A DNA stretch of 64,000 nucleotides from Linnemannia elongata (taxonomy: Eukaryota; Mortierellomycota; Mortierellomycetes; Mortierellales; Mortierellaceae), in assembly GCA_036320915.1 (NCBI GenBank), contig JAXBDG010000009.1:682001-746000 (forward strand). Reading direction: 5' to 3'. Below the pieces are notes generated by a model. It worked only from the letters and a program-made list of their open reading frames with translations. It did no database searches and was not told where the DNA came from. Of this stretch, positions 26,301-37,383 are shown one piece after another. The position numbers were made by a program, and so were the translations under genes. How positions within the stretch are numbered: the first letter of the stretch is position 1; every line of letters begins with the position of its first letter.

Positions 26301-29193
26301 ACCGCGGGCAAGCTTGTAGACATGTCTGGATCCAGGATTGACGGCAGGCCTGACTTCGTGGATGTGAAAGACGTTTCCATGGCGAGACACCGTGAGTAAC
26401 AGTCGTCCAGAGGGCGAGAATTTGCATCCTGTGATCGGGTGGTCGTGTGGTTTGAAATGGGCAACAATCGGCATGTTAGACAGCGTGATATCCCTGATTA
26501 TGACCTGTTAAAAAACGAAGCATGAAAACGATTAGTGATCCCCTTTTTTGTCCAGCGACTCATAGACCGCAAAGAACGCAGGCGAACAAAAGACATACTG
26601 TTCCAATGGCCTCTTTCTTGTGCGGAGAGTTGTCGTCGTGTCTACGTCTATGAGAAAGATGGGTCGACGTCCGGTCATGGTCCGCGGATGCTGAAGCTCT
26701 CCTGGCATGTCTGTGAGGCGATCTGTTGAGTCCGGATTGAACGGGAGGAGAGGTCGATGCAGTTGCGTTTGCTCCAGACGCTCCTGACCAATATGATGAG
26801 AATGTCTGATGAGCGTAGCCGCCTATACAAGAGTAAAGTAGGCCTCTTGCTGGTCAGTCGAGGACTCATGGGCATCAATGCAGAGCAGATACGCCATAGA
26901 GAAAGCTTTGAAAGTGGTCTTACCAAGCATCTTCACTCCTCCAAAAACTTCCTTGGCGACTCCCTTGGCCAGATCCTGATAACCTCCACCGCCATCTGAC
27001 TCTTCGCCATGCTTAGAATCGGAACTGTCGTTGGGCGATTCACTGGTTGTTACATAGGCAAGTAATCTTGTGCCAAGAGCGAGTACTCCTGGGTAAGCGA
27101 CGTCGTTGAGAGCAAGTGGCTTCGCGTGCATCGTCTGCAGTGTCAACTGGTTCAACATAAACAGACGAGTCCCTTCTCCTGGTGTAGTCATGGTCTATTG
27201 CGTTGTCATAATTAAGCGACGAATGATGAAAGACAGTTAAAGATCAAGTTGCATTGCGAGACATGCATAAATGCTTCGGCTCAGCCTCCAGACAGTATTC
27301 GACAACATACCACGACAATTTCACGTTCGTTGACGTCCAGCGCCGAAATATCATAGTCTGGGCCAACGTCAAAGGTAGGAACCATGACAATCTGGTGAGT
27401 CGCGAGTGAGTATATCTCCAGTTTCTTGTGGGATGTGCGGCCATCGTCGGTCCTTTTGTTTGAGCTGTTTGCGATAAACACATGGGAAAGGAGTAACACA
27501 ATTAGCATCCGTCCCTTTAATTGACTCACATACGCACTTGTAGACCCCTTCCTTTTTTTCAAGGCAAATCAAGGAAAAAAAATGCGAGAGAAAAGTAAGG
27601 GATGCATACATGACAGCCAAGAGTGGTCTATATTGCTCGAACTGATCAGCCTTTCCGGCAGGCACCCGTGGTGATGGAAGGACCTATCGAACATTGACCA
27701 AAAGAAGGGGGCGGAATGGGTGAGTCACACGGTTAGGCCCTGGTACGCTTAAAAAACCTACCGCAGTCCGTTCTCACTCCTTGTCATTCATCATGCGGAA
27801 AATTTTCCAAAAGCAGAACGCAGGACCGACGGTGGAAAAAAAGAATGGGAAGGAACAGCAAATGGACAAGGGAGGGTGGGCGTGGGTATATATATATATA
27901 TATAAAAGCCTGGGCGTACGCCAAGATAGCATTCGTCATTCTCCATGCTCTACTGAAAACTGTCTATTGAATCCTGATGGGGGCTTAATGCAATGATCCT
28001 GACAGTGATAATCCGTTGTTCCATGAACAAAGAAAGTGAATGTATATAGGCCCGTTTTGAAGGCGTCATTGAGAGGCTGAAGATCGCAGTGATAGGATGG
28101 AGATGTGTGGCTATTGGATCCCTCTGTCCCAGATCTGAGCTAACATAGCTCCCCCTCTCCTTCTCCACGTATACTTTCCTGCTCCTTTGTCAATGGTCCC
28201 TCAGGGTTGGTTCATTTTCCGGCTTACCTTGAGTAACGACACTTCATTGTCTGGGTCACGGACAGAAAAGATCTCGTGAATATTGTCTGGGTGGGTGATG
28301 TCCCAGATCTGCATGCCATCTGCATACCCGAGCAGGAGACAGAATCGTCTATTTTAAAATAAGATCAAATACAAAAAAGATATTGCCAAGGAGACAGACA
28401 CGCCAAGGAGAAGAAAGAAAAATAAGGAAGGACGTGTTGAGTTATTCGGATCGTAAAATACTTTGTGTACTCCTGCCCTGTTGAATCGGCGGTTATGACG
28501 ATATCGTATCTTTTTCGCATTTCTTTTTTTTTTCTCACACACACAGGCCTTCCCTTGTCATCCATTCAACACGTATACGAGTAAACTCAAACAGGCACGG
28601 AATACTTTCGCTCATCTCTCTCGTTTTCCTCCTTCATACTCTTGCTATCTCTCTTTCCCTCTCCTCATTCTCTCCTCCTGACAAAGTGAGTTATGAGCGC
28701 ATACCGAGATGTCCTGCTCTTGGCCATGGGTCCTGCATCGATCCAGTCAAACGCAGAAAAGAGAACCACATCGCCATTGGTGAGAACACAGACGCTGTCC
28801 TGGTTGCCGCCAAGAAGAGGGTTGGAGGAGCCCTGTGCTGCTGGGTAATAGTAAGGGCTGGAAGGGTTTCCTGGAAAGGCCGGGCTCGAGGGTGAGGTGA
28901 ATCCACGTGTCGGCATTGAGAAGGATGTTGGGAGGGTGTTGGCGACATAAGAAGATACTCCTGTCAGGACCGACGAGAGGGACTCGAGTGCGGAAGGATC
29001 CCTATAAAGACAATGTTCAAGCTTTCATCCTGTCAGTCGAAGTGAAAGGTAGTATTATTACATGGTGGCGAGAGTGTCACAAGTCTCTTTTAGAATGAGA
29101 GACGTGAGCCTTTTTTTTTGTGACTGACCTGATGAAGACGGGCTCAGCCCGGACCCCGGTTTGGCTTTGCTGTAGCTGCTGTTGGTCGGCCAT
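23365..29193 (-). CDS. BCAS3-family WD40 protein (autophagy-related), 10 exons
   Basis: Exons, 5' to 3': 29193-29129, 29001-28705, 28348-28228, 27683-27610, 27464-27311, 27194-26924, 26822-26599, 26504-25184, 25082-24348, 24209-23365. They join in frame to 1368 residues. A WD40-type propeller is suggested by strings such as GYADGMQIWDITHP (about residue 125) and FKPHDHPITGCKFSPSGRLLL, split by disordered Ser/His/Arg-rich inserts. A C-terminal BCAS3-type domain begins near residue 843, with APEDVAEWTLNRSGDW and LLWKSPQFSFQNY. The last ~280 residues are Ser/Gly/Asn-rich and end in an acidic tail. Human BCAS3 (928 residues) works with PHAF1 at phagophores, and plant ATG18f/g/h share the domain; a role in autophagy here is inferred from that. 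Introns 2 and 3 are long for this genome (356 and 544 nt). Confidence 0.9.
27887..27904. repeat. (TA)9 followed by AAA, inside BCAS3 intron 3
   Basis: An alternating TA tract ending in TATAAAAG within the 544-nt third intron. It looks like a plus-strand TATA box, antisense to the host gene, but no coding sequence follows before the next exon. Confidence 0.85.
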
Positions 29194-29772
29194 ACTGACT
29201 TGACGAAGGAGTAGAGGAAGTGGGCGTGAAAGAGAGGGGGGAGTAAGAGCGAGGCGACTGATAAAAGTCAGCACACACACGGGGGGTCGTGTCCAGGGTT
29301 AACGATATAGGTAAGGAGGTGTCAACGAAGTGTTTTCTTTTTTTACTTTTTTGGGATGAGTATTGGTTGGTATGTAGTTGTGGTTGTATGTGTTGCAGAG
29401 TGCGATGTAGGATGAATGTGTGTAGGGTGCTGACTGATGAAAGGGAAGAGGAAGAAGAAAAAGAACGTGTAAGTGAAAGTGAAGACGTAAGCGTTTAAGA
29501 AATGAGAGAAGAGAGAAGGAAAAGAAAGAATGAATGACAAAGAAAAAGAAGAGGAATTGAATGCGACAGAAGGAAGAGAGAACGCAACAAGAACAAGACA
29601 CACTGCCCCCAAAGCCTTAGGACCGCCGGACTGCGCGTAATCATCATTCATTAGTCTATGGTCCACGTGAACACTGGGCTAATTCTGTTGGGTCATATCA
29701 TGTGACCCTTCGTGTCAAAGGCATTGCATGCAAAGGGTTTTTATTCTTCTGAAACACAAGTTTTTTTTTTCT
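29194..29772. other. Intergenic: BCAS3 5' region and F-box 3' region
   Basis: 579 bp between two minus-strand genes. The part at 29430-29600 is purine-rich on the plus strand, so the BCAS3-like leader is pyrimidine-rich. TTTATT at about 29738-29743 (AATAAA on the minus strand) is a likely polyadenylation signal for the F-box gene. No further gene is seen. Confidence 0.6.
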
Positions 29773-31710
29773 TCACCGTGAGGGGCGTGCGGTGGTGACC
29801 CAGCTAAATCGGACCCGGTCCAAGGATGCCCTCATGTACGGCGACCCATCATGGTCACTGTGTGCCAGCTTCAGTTCAGACCAGTGTCGGTGCAGTCCAT
29901 CCTCCAGTCGCCTGTTCGCAATGACCCATCGCAAACGACACGTCTTGTAGAATAAATTATGTACTGCCGCTGTTGTCGTCATGGTAGTGGTCGTGGTAGT
30001 GGTGGATGTTGACGGTGGTGGTTGAAATTCCAGCACTTCCTCATGACTCCTGAATGACCCCCCGTTCCGTTGTTCCCTCAGTCGCCAGGAGTAACTCTGA
30101 TCAATAATGTCACGGACCACCGCATACAGCTGGTCCGAGGTAATGCCCTCACACCCAATCAGCTCTAACCGCTCCAAGTGATACATCTCAGCAACAACTT
30201 TGGGCCAGCCTTGGATGGCAAGCGTCTGCCAATTCCCTATCAACTCCAGATCCTGCAGAGTAACCAGTCGGGTCAAGTAGTGAATGGCAGGTGGTCGTTT
30301 GGGCTTCGGACCGGTGAAACCCAGACGCATACGACACAGTCGAGGGCAATTCATCAAGGATCCGTAGTCAAACGTCCATGCGACTTCGCCCTCCAAGTCC
30401 AGCTCCGTCAGTTTATCAAGGGTCCTGCTCGGCCATGCCAAGGGTACTGTGACAGGCTTGCCGCTGAACCATGTCCTTGCCGAAATGGTCTCCAAACTCG
30501 CCGCAAACAGATCGACCGCCTCGTTAATCACCGCAATGACATTCGGAGCCAATCCTCCAATGCTGATTCTCTTGATCGGACTCATCGTGAGAATTTGCCC
30601 TCCTTGCCAGCCGTAGTCGGACTTTGATGGTTGTTGTTGTAGGCTCCTCTGGTATTGAGGTCTCCAGGCGGCCAGTAGATCCCGCTCGTCCATGTACATG
30701 CTGAACTCTTGCAACTCCGGACACTGAGCAAGAAACGTTGCCATATTCTCTCGAGCAGCAAAGATGGGTCCTGGCTCCTTGCTCAAATGAAGCAGTAGCC
30801 GCCGGAGATATCGTGTTGGTATCCTGTCCAAAAACAAAATGGCATCCGGCCAGTGACGAACCTCCAGTACTTCAAGACGTTCCCCCATTGCCTCCACCAG
30901 CTCGATCAGGCGCCCACTCGGCTGACTATCGAACATCACAGGCTTATTCTCGATCTGTAGTTCCCGGAGGGTCCCAAAGATACGCTGGTGATCCCAAATA
31001 AACATTAACATCCTATCCAGTCGTGTGATCTTGTAGCCCATGGATCCGCGTGTCGTCCTGTTCACGGGTAACACCTGCGCAGCCTGCAGATCGTCCTCGG
31101 TCAGCCAACACAGGTCGGTTCCAATCACTTCCAGGCGACGTAGATTGGACATGTATCCGATCTTGATCCGCGGTACCTGGATGGGAATGGCGATCGTCAA
31201 CGAGGTGACCTGGGGCAAAAGACGATCCATCATGGCGTACTCGATCCTGTTCCGAGTTTCAACCATGGAGCGGTACCAGACCACGTCGGTCTGGTAGCAG
31301 TTGGGGATGGTTGGAAAGAGCGTCATGAATGTCTGGTGCAGCATCGGGTCGTGGAACATGTTGGTATAGTAGGAGAGGTAGTCGATGGTCGAGGGCGACG
31401 GCAGTGGTGTGACCTCAGGTCCGTATCGCGGTAGGTCCATGACTCTGCGTCCATTTTCATCGATATGGGATAGTAAGTGAGAGGATTGGATGAGAAGGTG
31501 GAGCAGAACGTCGTAACGCCTGGTCTTTTCGATCACATTCCAGTGGTAATTGGGTTCTTCGTCAAGGATACGAAAGGGGCTGGAGTAGAGGAAGGACACG
31601 GCGATGCGAAAGAAGGTCGAGTTGGTCAAGAGCAAGGCGTGGAGCGCAGCCCTTTCATGGCGAAGGTAAGAGACGATCAGCCAGAGGCATTCTTCGGGCA
31701 CAGATGGCAT
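29773..31710 (-). CDS. F-box / leucine-rich-repeat-like protein
   Basis: Intronless, 645 residues. The N-terminus (MPSVPEECLWLIVSYLRHE, then LHALLLTNSTFFRIAV) has the Leu/Pro-Glu and helix pattern of an F-box, the Skp1-binding module of SCF ubiquitin ligases. The rest is a leucine-rich-repeat-like solenoid with recurring L..L.L elements (NLRRLEVIG, LEVLEVRHW, LTELDLEGE, LERLELIGCEG), expected to recognise substrates. A Thr-rich run (STSTTTTTTTMTTT) sits near residue 588. The start is the ATG that opens the F-box; the frame runs upstream to 31875 through leader-like hydrophobic sequence. It differs from the three related F-box genes at the right end of the window. The substrate is unknown. Confidence 0.85.
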   Translation of the reverse strand: MPSVPEECLWLIVSYLRHERAALHALLLTNSTFFRIAVSFLYSSPFRILDEEPNYHWNVIEKTRRYDVLLHLLIQSSHLLSHIDENGRRVMDLPRYGPEVTPLPSPSTIDYLSYYTNMFHDPMLHQTFMTLFPTIPNCYQTDVVWYRSMVETRNRIEYAMMDRLLPQVTSLTIAIPIQVPRIKIGYMSNLRRLEVIGTDLCWLTEDDLQAAQVLPVNRTTRGSMGYKITRLDRMLMFIWDHQRIFGTLRELQIENKPVMFDSQPSGRLIELVEAMGERLEVLEVRHWPDAILFLDRIPTRYLRRLLLHLSKEPGPIFAARENMATFLAQCPELQEFSMYMDERDLLAAWRPQYQRSLQQQPSKSDYGWQGGQILTMSPIKRISIGGLAPNVIAVINEAVDLFAASLETISARTWFSGKPVTVPLAWPSRTLDKLTELDLEGEVAWTFDYGSLMNCPRLCRMRLGFTGPKPKRPPAIHYLTRLVTLQDLELIGNWQTLAIQGWPKVVAEMYHLERLELIGCEGITSDQLYAVVRDIIDQSYSWRLREQRNGGSFRSHEEVLEFQPPPSTSTTTTTTTMTTTAAVHNLFYKTCRLRWVIANRRLEDGLHRHWSELKLAHSDHDGSPYMRASLDRVRFSWVTTARPSR

Positions 31711-31898
31711 GGCATTGGTCGTGTTTAGAGTGATGGAGATGAATGTGAGTAATGGTGGGAAGCACAAAAGAAAAGAAACGTTAACCAACGGAGATAAGAA
31801 AAAAAATCGCTGCGGGTGGCTTTTTTTCGGTTGGATATCTGGTTGTTTATTACAGTGATGAAAAGCTATGCACATGGGACACTCATTGGTGCTCCGTT

Positions 31899-33352
31899 TT
31901 AGGCCATAAGGGCCTCAATCTCAGCGATCTCCTTGGGGGCAATGGTCAAGTTATCAATGCCGGTCTCGGTAATGACAATGCAGTCCTCGATACGAACACC
32001 TCCGACCTTGGCGAAACGGTCGACAACAGCCCAGTCCATGTACTTAGAGATCTCGGCATTGTTCTTGGCCTCGTTGAGGATAAACTCGACAAAGTACACG
32101 CCGGGCTCGACAGTGACAACAAAGCCAGCCTCGAGCTCACGGCGCATGCGCAAGTACTGGAGACCAGGGGCCTGGATGCGGGCAACGCCTTTGGGGTAAC
32201 CTCCGACATCGTGAACATCCAATCCGATCATGTGGCCGAGACCGTGGGGGAAGAAAACACCATCGACGTGCTTCTCGAGCAACTCCTCGATCGAGTACTC
32301 AGCCTTGATGGCACCAGCCTTCTGGAGGCCCTCAACGGCAATCTTGGCAGCGAGTCTGTGCATATCCTCCCACTGGACACCGGGCTTCAAGGCAGCAATG
32401 ACGGCCTTTTGCATCTGAAGGACAATCTCGTAGACAGTCTTGGCGTCACCGGCGTACTTTCCGTTCAAGGGGAAGGTACGGGTGATATCCGAGGCGTAGC
32501 AGCCCTGCTCGGCACCAGCGTCGACCAAGCACAACTGGTCGTGGTTTCCGTTGAATGAGGCAGAGTTGCGTCCGTAGTGAAGAGTAGCGGCGTTTGAGCC
32601 GACACCGACGATGGGCTCGTAGGCCTGGGCGCGGGCACCGAAGCGAGCGGTCTCGTATCTGAAAAGAGCGTCAAGCTCAATCTCGGACTGGGACTTCTTG
32701 GCAGCCTTCATCAAGGCGACGTGGGCGTTGGAGGAAATGTGGTTGATCTTGCGCATGGCCTCGATCTCGTAGGCAGACTTGTACATGCGGGCGGTGACGA
32801 TGGCATCCTTGAGCTGCTCGGCATCGACGGTCAAGTTGATGCCCTTGGGGACATCCTCCTGACGAAGAACATAGAGGGTAGAGGCGCCGGACTCGTTGAT
32901 GGCGGCGGTGAGCTCAGTCGACCAGCGGATGTTGTCGAACTCGAACTTGGTGGTAAGCTGGGCCTGGGTAGGGGGCATGCCCATCCAGACAATGTGATCC
33001 TCGGGAAGCTTGTAGGGCAACAGAGTCATCTGCTGGGTCTTCAAGTCGTAGAGGACATGGGCGTCGTGCTCGGCGAACCCAGTCAAGTAGTAAAAGTTGG
33101 ATTCTTGTCTGAAAGTGAGCTCCTATTGTTGCCATGGGCCAATTGAAGAAAAAGGAGTCAATTGGTTGTTGAAAGTGGAGGCTAACAGGTACCTGCAGCA
33201 TATTACTTTATGTTCAATGGATGACTTACGACGTCGGTATCGTGTCTCTCCTTGAGAACATCACCCTTCAAGTAGACGAGGCCCTCAGTGAGTCCGAGGT
33301 TCTTGGCGACCTTGGCCCAGTGCTGCTTGGCGGGGTACTTGGTAACAGTCAT
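31899..33352 (-). CDS. Xaa-Pro dipeptidase (prolidase), M24B family
   Basis: Two exons, 33352-33230 and 33122-31899, encode 448 residues. The enzyme should cleave dipeptides with C-terminal proline, completing cytosolic peptide breakdown. The pita-bread metal site is complete: D242 and D253 (LVDAGAEQG...ASDITRTF), H338 (HGLGHMIGLDVHDVGG), E380 (TVEPGVYF) and E420 (GGVRIEDCIVIT), which should bind two divalent metals. The N-terminal half carries the creatinase/AMP_N-like domain with TDV and FRQESNFYYLTG. The intron was placed so that exon 2 begins GAGCTCACTTTCAGACAAG; a later acceptor would break the frame and lose FRQES. TTTATT at 31846-31851 gives AATAAA on the coding strand. No signal peptide is seen. 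Confidence 0.95.
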
Positions 33353-34329
33353 GACTACAAGAAAATAAGGAGAGTTGAAGGTACAAGAATGAGTATGGAG
33401 GATGAATGAGAAAAAGAGCAAGTGAGGGAATGTACTGCAATAGGTATGAAGTTGAGTGTGTCGTATTGCTTACTGTATGTAGGAAGGATGAGAACGATGG
33501 GGGGTTGGGGGAGATGAGGAGAAAGTGGAAGAAGGAACAAGAGGAGGTGCCGTGGGAAGAGTTTCTTTTTATGTGCAAACCAAACGAATAAAAAAAACGG
33601 CGTTTCCTTGACTTTTTCCCTTGGGTCTTCCAGGGAACAGACCGCTTGTTTGTTCAGCCACTTCCTCTGCAGCTGAATCGGGTCACGACCCAGTCAAGCT
33701 CATGGAATATTTCCGAAGGAAAAGAAAGACAAGAAACATTACGGCTCCCAGTCAGGACCCAGGTACGTACAAAACAACCGACCGGGAGGGAGGAGGGCCA
33801 GACGGCCATCAAAATTACAATAAGGAACCCTGCTGGGTGCGGGGATCGAACTTGTCCTCTAGTCTTCGCTGTTTCTTCTAAAGCTATCTGACTGATGATG
33901 GTGATGATGGCATGTTAGTGGGCTGGACGTCAACTTGTGCTGGTGCGATTTGTCTCCACAAAAGGAATCGATCGACAACATCGCATGGCAACGTGCAATG
34001 TCGGAGTGCACGAGGGCAATTGCAAGACCCCTTAACACATTCCCATTCACACTATGTCACTAACTCGGGGTTTTCTGTGCGTGTTCATCCATCAAAACAC
34101 ACACAAGACACATCCACACTAACTCACTTCTCACCGTTCAAGGCAAAGGAACATCCATCGACCCGCAGAGTGAGTACCATTCGATTTTCAAGTACACAAC
34201 GTCACTTTCAGATAACAGGAGGAGACTATTCAACAACAGCAATAGAAGCAATAACAACAACAGTAGCAGTGACAAGCAGGGCGCAATTGCACTCCATAGA
34301 GAAATCGGAATGACTTGAGAGTACCCTCC

Positions 34330-34600
34330 CAATTGCTGCAAGGGTACAACTCTGTGATAAAGCAATCCACAAGGTCTTATGCTGCTGTGGTAGTCGAGCC
34401 TCGTTCCATAACGACATCTTTTGTCAACTGACAGGAGTGTTCAGGAAGGAGGTGTCCGATGGTATTCAATATATACTTCGGCTTAAATCCGCGCGCTTGT
34501 TCACTCTTCCGTGCAATACAAAACGCCAGCCTCTGTTCCCTGTTCACCTCAATTGAAAACAACAAGAGTGCCTTTATGTGTCACCCGGTCAAGTGTCCTG
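34330..34600. repeat. Tandem duplication, copy A
   Basis: Shares with copy B the strings TACAACTCT, ATCCACA.GGTCTTATGCTG, TGTGGTAGTCGAGCC.CGTTCC, GGCTTAAATC.GCGC and TCAATTG in the same order. The first ~50-bp block is about 90% identical and the remainder more diverged. Ends are approximate. Confidence 0.7.
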
Positions 34601-34875
34601 GAGGTGGTTTACAACTCTAAAAAAAGAATGGGAAATCCACATGGTCTTATGCTGTTGTGGTAGTCGAGCCACGTTCCTTGAGGAAGAAGTCTTCTCTTTT
34701 CTCATAGCCATGGGACTCTCGTTAATGACAAGAGAGTTTGTTTCCTGTGGTGGTGGAAGGTGGTGTTCCGATTGTGTTTTTAGCACTTTGGCTTAAATCT
34801 GCGCTCCCATTCTCTATTATTTTCAATTGGTATTTTGGGGGTTTTTTTCTAGAGTGCGTCTTACATGAAACGGAG
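34601..34875. repeat. Tandem duplication, copy B
   Basis: Second, more diverged unit of the same direct repeat, adjacent to copy A. No transposase-like sequence or terminal inverted repeat was found. Confidence 0.7.
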
Positions 34876-35088
34876 CAATTGTTGATTAATACTGACCCTT
34901 TGTCTCTTTTTGTTCGTGTGTTTTTGTGAGCCAAAGCGACTCAAACTAGGGAACAACAGTAACCAGCTCACGCAGGACGCGAACATAGAGTATATGAACC
35001 AGAGTATATGAACCATCGCAACATATGCAGCGTCCGCAAACAAAAATAAAGTGAACCATGTCGTGTGTTATAAGAACCGATATTTTAT

Positions 35089-36894
35089 TCAATGGGCTTT
35101 CTTGAAGGGCGGACTGTCCGTCGTGGGCTTGATGCGCTGAGCAGCGCGTCCAAGGATAATCTTCTCCTTCATACTCAGGAAAGGAAGCGCCTCGCGGACG
35201 CGGATCTCTTCTGCCACCATATGTGCAAAGCACAACGAGTTTCTACAACTCGCCCGGAACTTTTTTTCAAACCCTGTGTTCATCTGTAAAGGAATATCGC
35301 ACGAGTCCACTTGCCATAGCCGATACTCCCCACGGAAATCCATCTTGTAAAAGACCAGTCGATGCGAAAAGAATTGGATACCAAACGTCGCCAAATCCTG
35401 ATGAGGGTGGTAGGACTGCACAACCTTGCGAACGGTACTGTCCCAGCTGTCCTTGAGCGCCCGCCCGAGCTTCCACTTGTCTTCTGCAAACTTGCGCTTG
35501 TCTTTTTCGTAGATTGAGGAACATTCGGAGAGGAAGATCTGATTATCGTCTGAGTCGACCGCAATCATGTCCGCGCGACGACTCTTTTCCATTCGCTCGC
35601 CATAGTCCTTGTCTGCGTTCTTGCGTTCTCCTGATGCTGTAATGGCGATCTCGCTCATGAAGGACTCGATGTGGTAAACGTCCAGTGCTCCTTGGATGAA
35701 CGGGCAAAGGATAGCGAACATCCCTTGTTTCTCCTCCAGTGCCGGTATGGTTGTTTTCTTAGGAAAGTATCTGGAACTAGCAGGCATATTAACATACAAA
35801 AGCGTTAGCATTATATCTTGATTCTTGAATTATCCTTTTCGCTGTCCACTTGACTCCATGCAGCCACTTACTACGCGTGGACGATGCCATAGAGAAATCG
35901 CCGGACAGAGGTGTTCAACGGTGTGTTAAATATCCTTTCGCTGATCGCCTCAAACGAACAGTCCTCACCCAACAGTTCATCCAGCTCCGCCAACTCCTTG
36001 AACTCCTGCGTCAACATTGGTTGGTCCTCCAAGATCCTCAGTAAGTCCTGATCATTCAATGTTGCGGTGAAACGAGAACCAAGCGTTAGGTCCATAATGC
36101 CATCGGGAGATAGATCCAGAGTCCAGTTCTGGTCTCTACGGTATTCCTCGAATCTTGGGAGGATGTTGGACCATTGAGTTCGCTGGTTGAGCAGTGCAAA
36201 GTGACCCGCAATGGACAGACTTGAACAGCGCTGGGGATCATCTTCGGTAACAGTCGCGGATTCAGGTGGCGGCGGCGATCCCTGAAAGAACTCGATGCTA
36301 TCAGAATCATGGTTGAAGGCGGATAACGCGTCGGGTATCTGTGTTGATAAAATGGGTGTTGGTGATCCTGGGTATCGGACATGCGTCGTTTGCTCTTCCA
36401 TGGACTCTGATGCTCCTGTCCTTGTCTCCACTGGAGACTTCAGGGATCGCTTGCTTAGTTTTCCCTTTCTGGCCTCATTGGCGAGGTCTTTTGATTGCTG
36501 CAGGGCGACAGTGATCTTGTCCTGTGTTACCAATGGCCTTAGACTAGCCTTCAGCTTGCGCTAATGGTACAAGCAATTAATGTATTTAATATTGTTTTTT
36601 TTACCAAGGCTCGAAAGTCATTGCAGAAGAAGAAGAAATGGAAATAAGGAAGCCTACATCGGCTACGACGATGCTGAATATTTCGAGTCGTTCTGGTTGT
36701 TTGACGCGAGAGAGTCGATTGTATGCAGCGCGGTCTGCCTCGCGTTCAGAGTTCTTGAGTCGACGGAGTGCCTGGGATGTCCACAGTTGGTCGAGAGTGG
36801 TGGGGTCGAGTGAGTCGGCTATCTTTGCCCAGTCCTTGAGGTTGAACTGGATGGCAGGTGTGGAGTCGAAGTAACGTGCCTGGTCGCTGTTCAT
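35089..36894 (-). CDS. Uncharacterised protein, possible PD-(D/E)XK-like nuclease fold
   Basis: Three exons, 36894-36658, 36560-35872 and 35776-35089, encode 537 residues. I do not recognise it as a named protein. Residues 1-80 are helical and charged. Residues ~90-200 are disordered, with Ser/Pro/Thr and acidic stretches. Residues ~310-537 form a compact region. There, RRADMIAVDSDDNQIFLSECSS (D378, E393) followed by EDKWKLGRALKDSWD resembles the D...ExK plus following helix of PD-(D/E)XK nucleases, but with ECS in place of ExK. Repetitive families with a similar pattern are common in Mucoromycota, so lineage-specific spread is plausible. The first donor (GTAGGC) is atypical but phase-compatible. 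Function is unassigned; the fold suggestion is weak. Confidence 0.72.
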
Positions 36895-37383
36895 ATTAGA
36901 TGAGATGATAGGACCAATTGCTGTTGAAGTGGTGATGGTGGGAAAGGGGCAAAAGACTGCACAAAGAAACAAGCGGGATAAAAGGGCAGGTGAGGTGGAT
37001 GTAACAAAGCCACTTGTTCAGGGACGATCAAAGGACAGGGGTTCAACCTGAAATTTGAATTCTCCTCCTCCTCTCGGCTGTTTCCCAGCCGAAGGGGAAA
37101 TGGTTGTGTGGGCGGACTTCTATCAAAAAAGTATTGCAGGGCACCCACACCCACGACTTCAAGAAAGTGGGCATTCGACTTTCTTGACCTTCTTTTTCTC
37201 TCCCCTCCTTCCCTCTCTTCCATTCCTCTTCGTCTCCTCTTCTCAACCACATCCTACCCTCCGGCTGACCTTGTTCATCTTTCTGTCTTTCCTTAGATTG
37301 AACAACTCATAACCGCTCCTACCACCTCGTCACATTCACATTCCTCCCGTTTACATTCACATTCCCTCTTTTTTTTTTCGCTC
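36895..37383. promoter_or_regulatory. Divergent promoter region, orphan gene (-) and fusion gene (+)
   Basis: 489 bp between two divergent start codons. The right half (37190-37383) is pyrimidine-rich on the plus strand, as in other leaders of this window. I see no strong TATA box. Shared regulation is possible but not shown. Confidence 0.5.

Larger units (their letters stand above)
33353..35088. other. Intergenic with a diverged tandem duplication
   Basis: 1.74 kb between the prolidase start and the stop of the orphan gene. No intact gene is seen. It contains a palindrome-like string (GGGTCACGACCC, near 33685), a tRNA-3'-end-like string (33838-33864) that does not fold, and two tandem copies of a ~270-bp sequence (34330-34875). 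Parts of the minus-strand translations of the two copies agree (ARLPQQHKT.WI), so a decayed gene fragment is possible. Confidence 0.6.

Noticed and set aside
32211..33146. Open frames on the plus strand opposite the prolidase gene
   Set aside because: Antisense shadows of a codon-biased conserved gene, with no independent similarity or start context.
33838..33900. tRNA-like 3' end on the minus strand (AGTTCGATCCCCGCACCCAGCA)
   Set aside because: The 5' side of the T stem (ACAAG) does not pair with CCCGC and no matching 5' acceptor GCTGGGT exists; at most a tRNA fragment.
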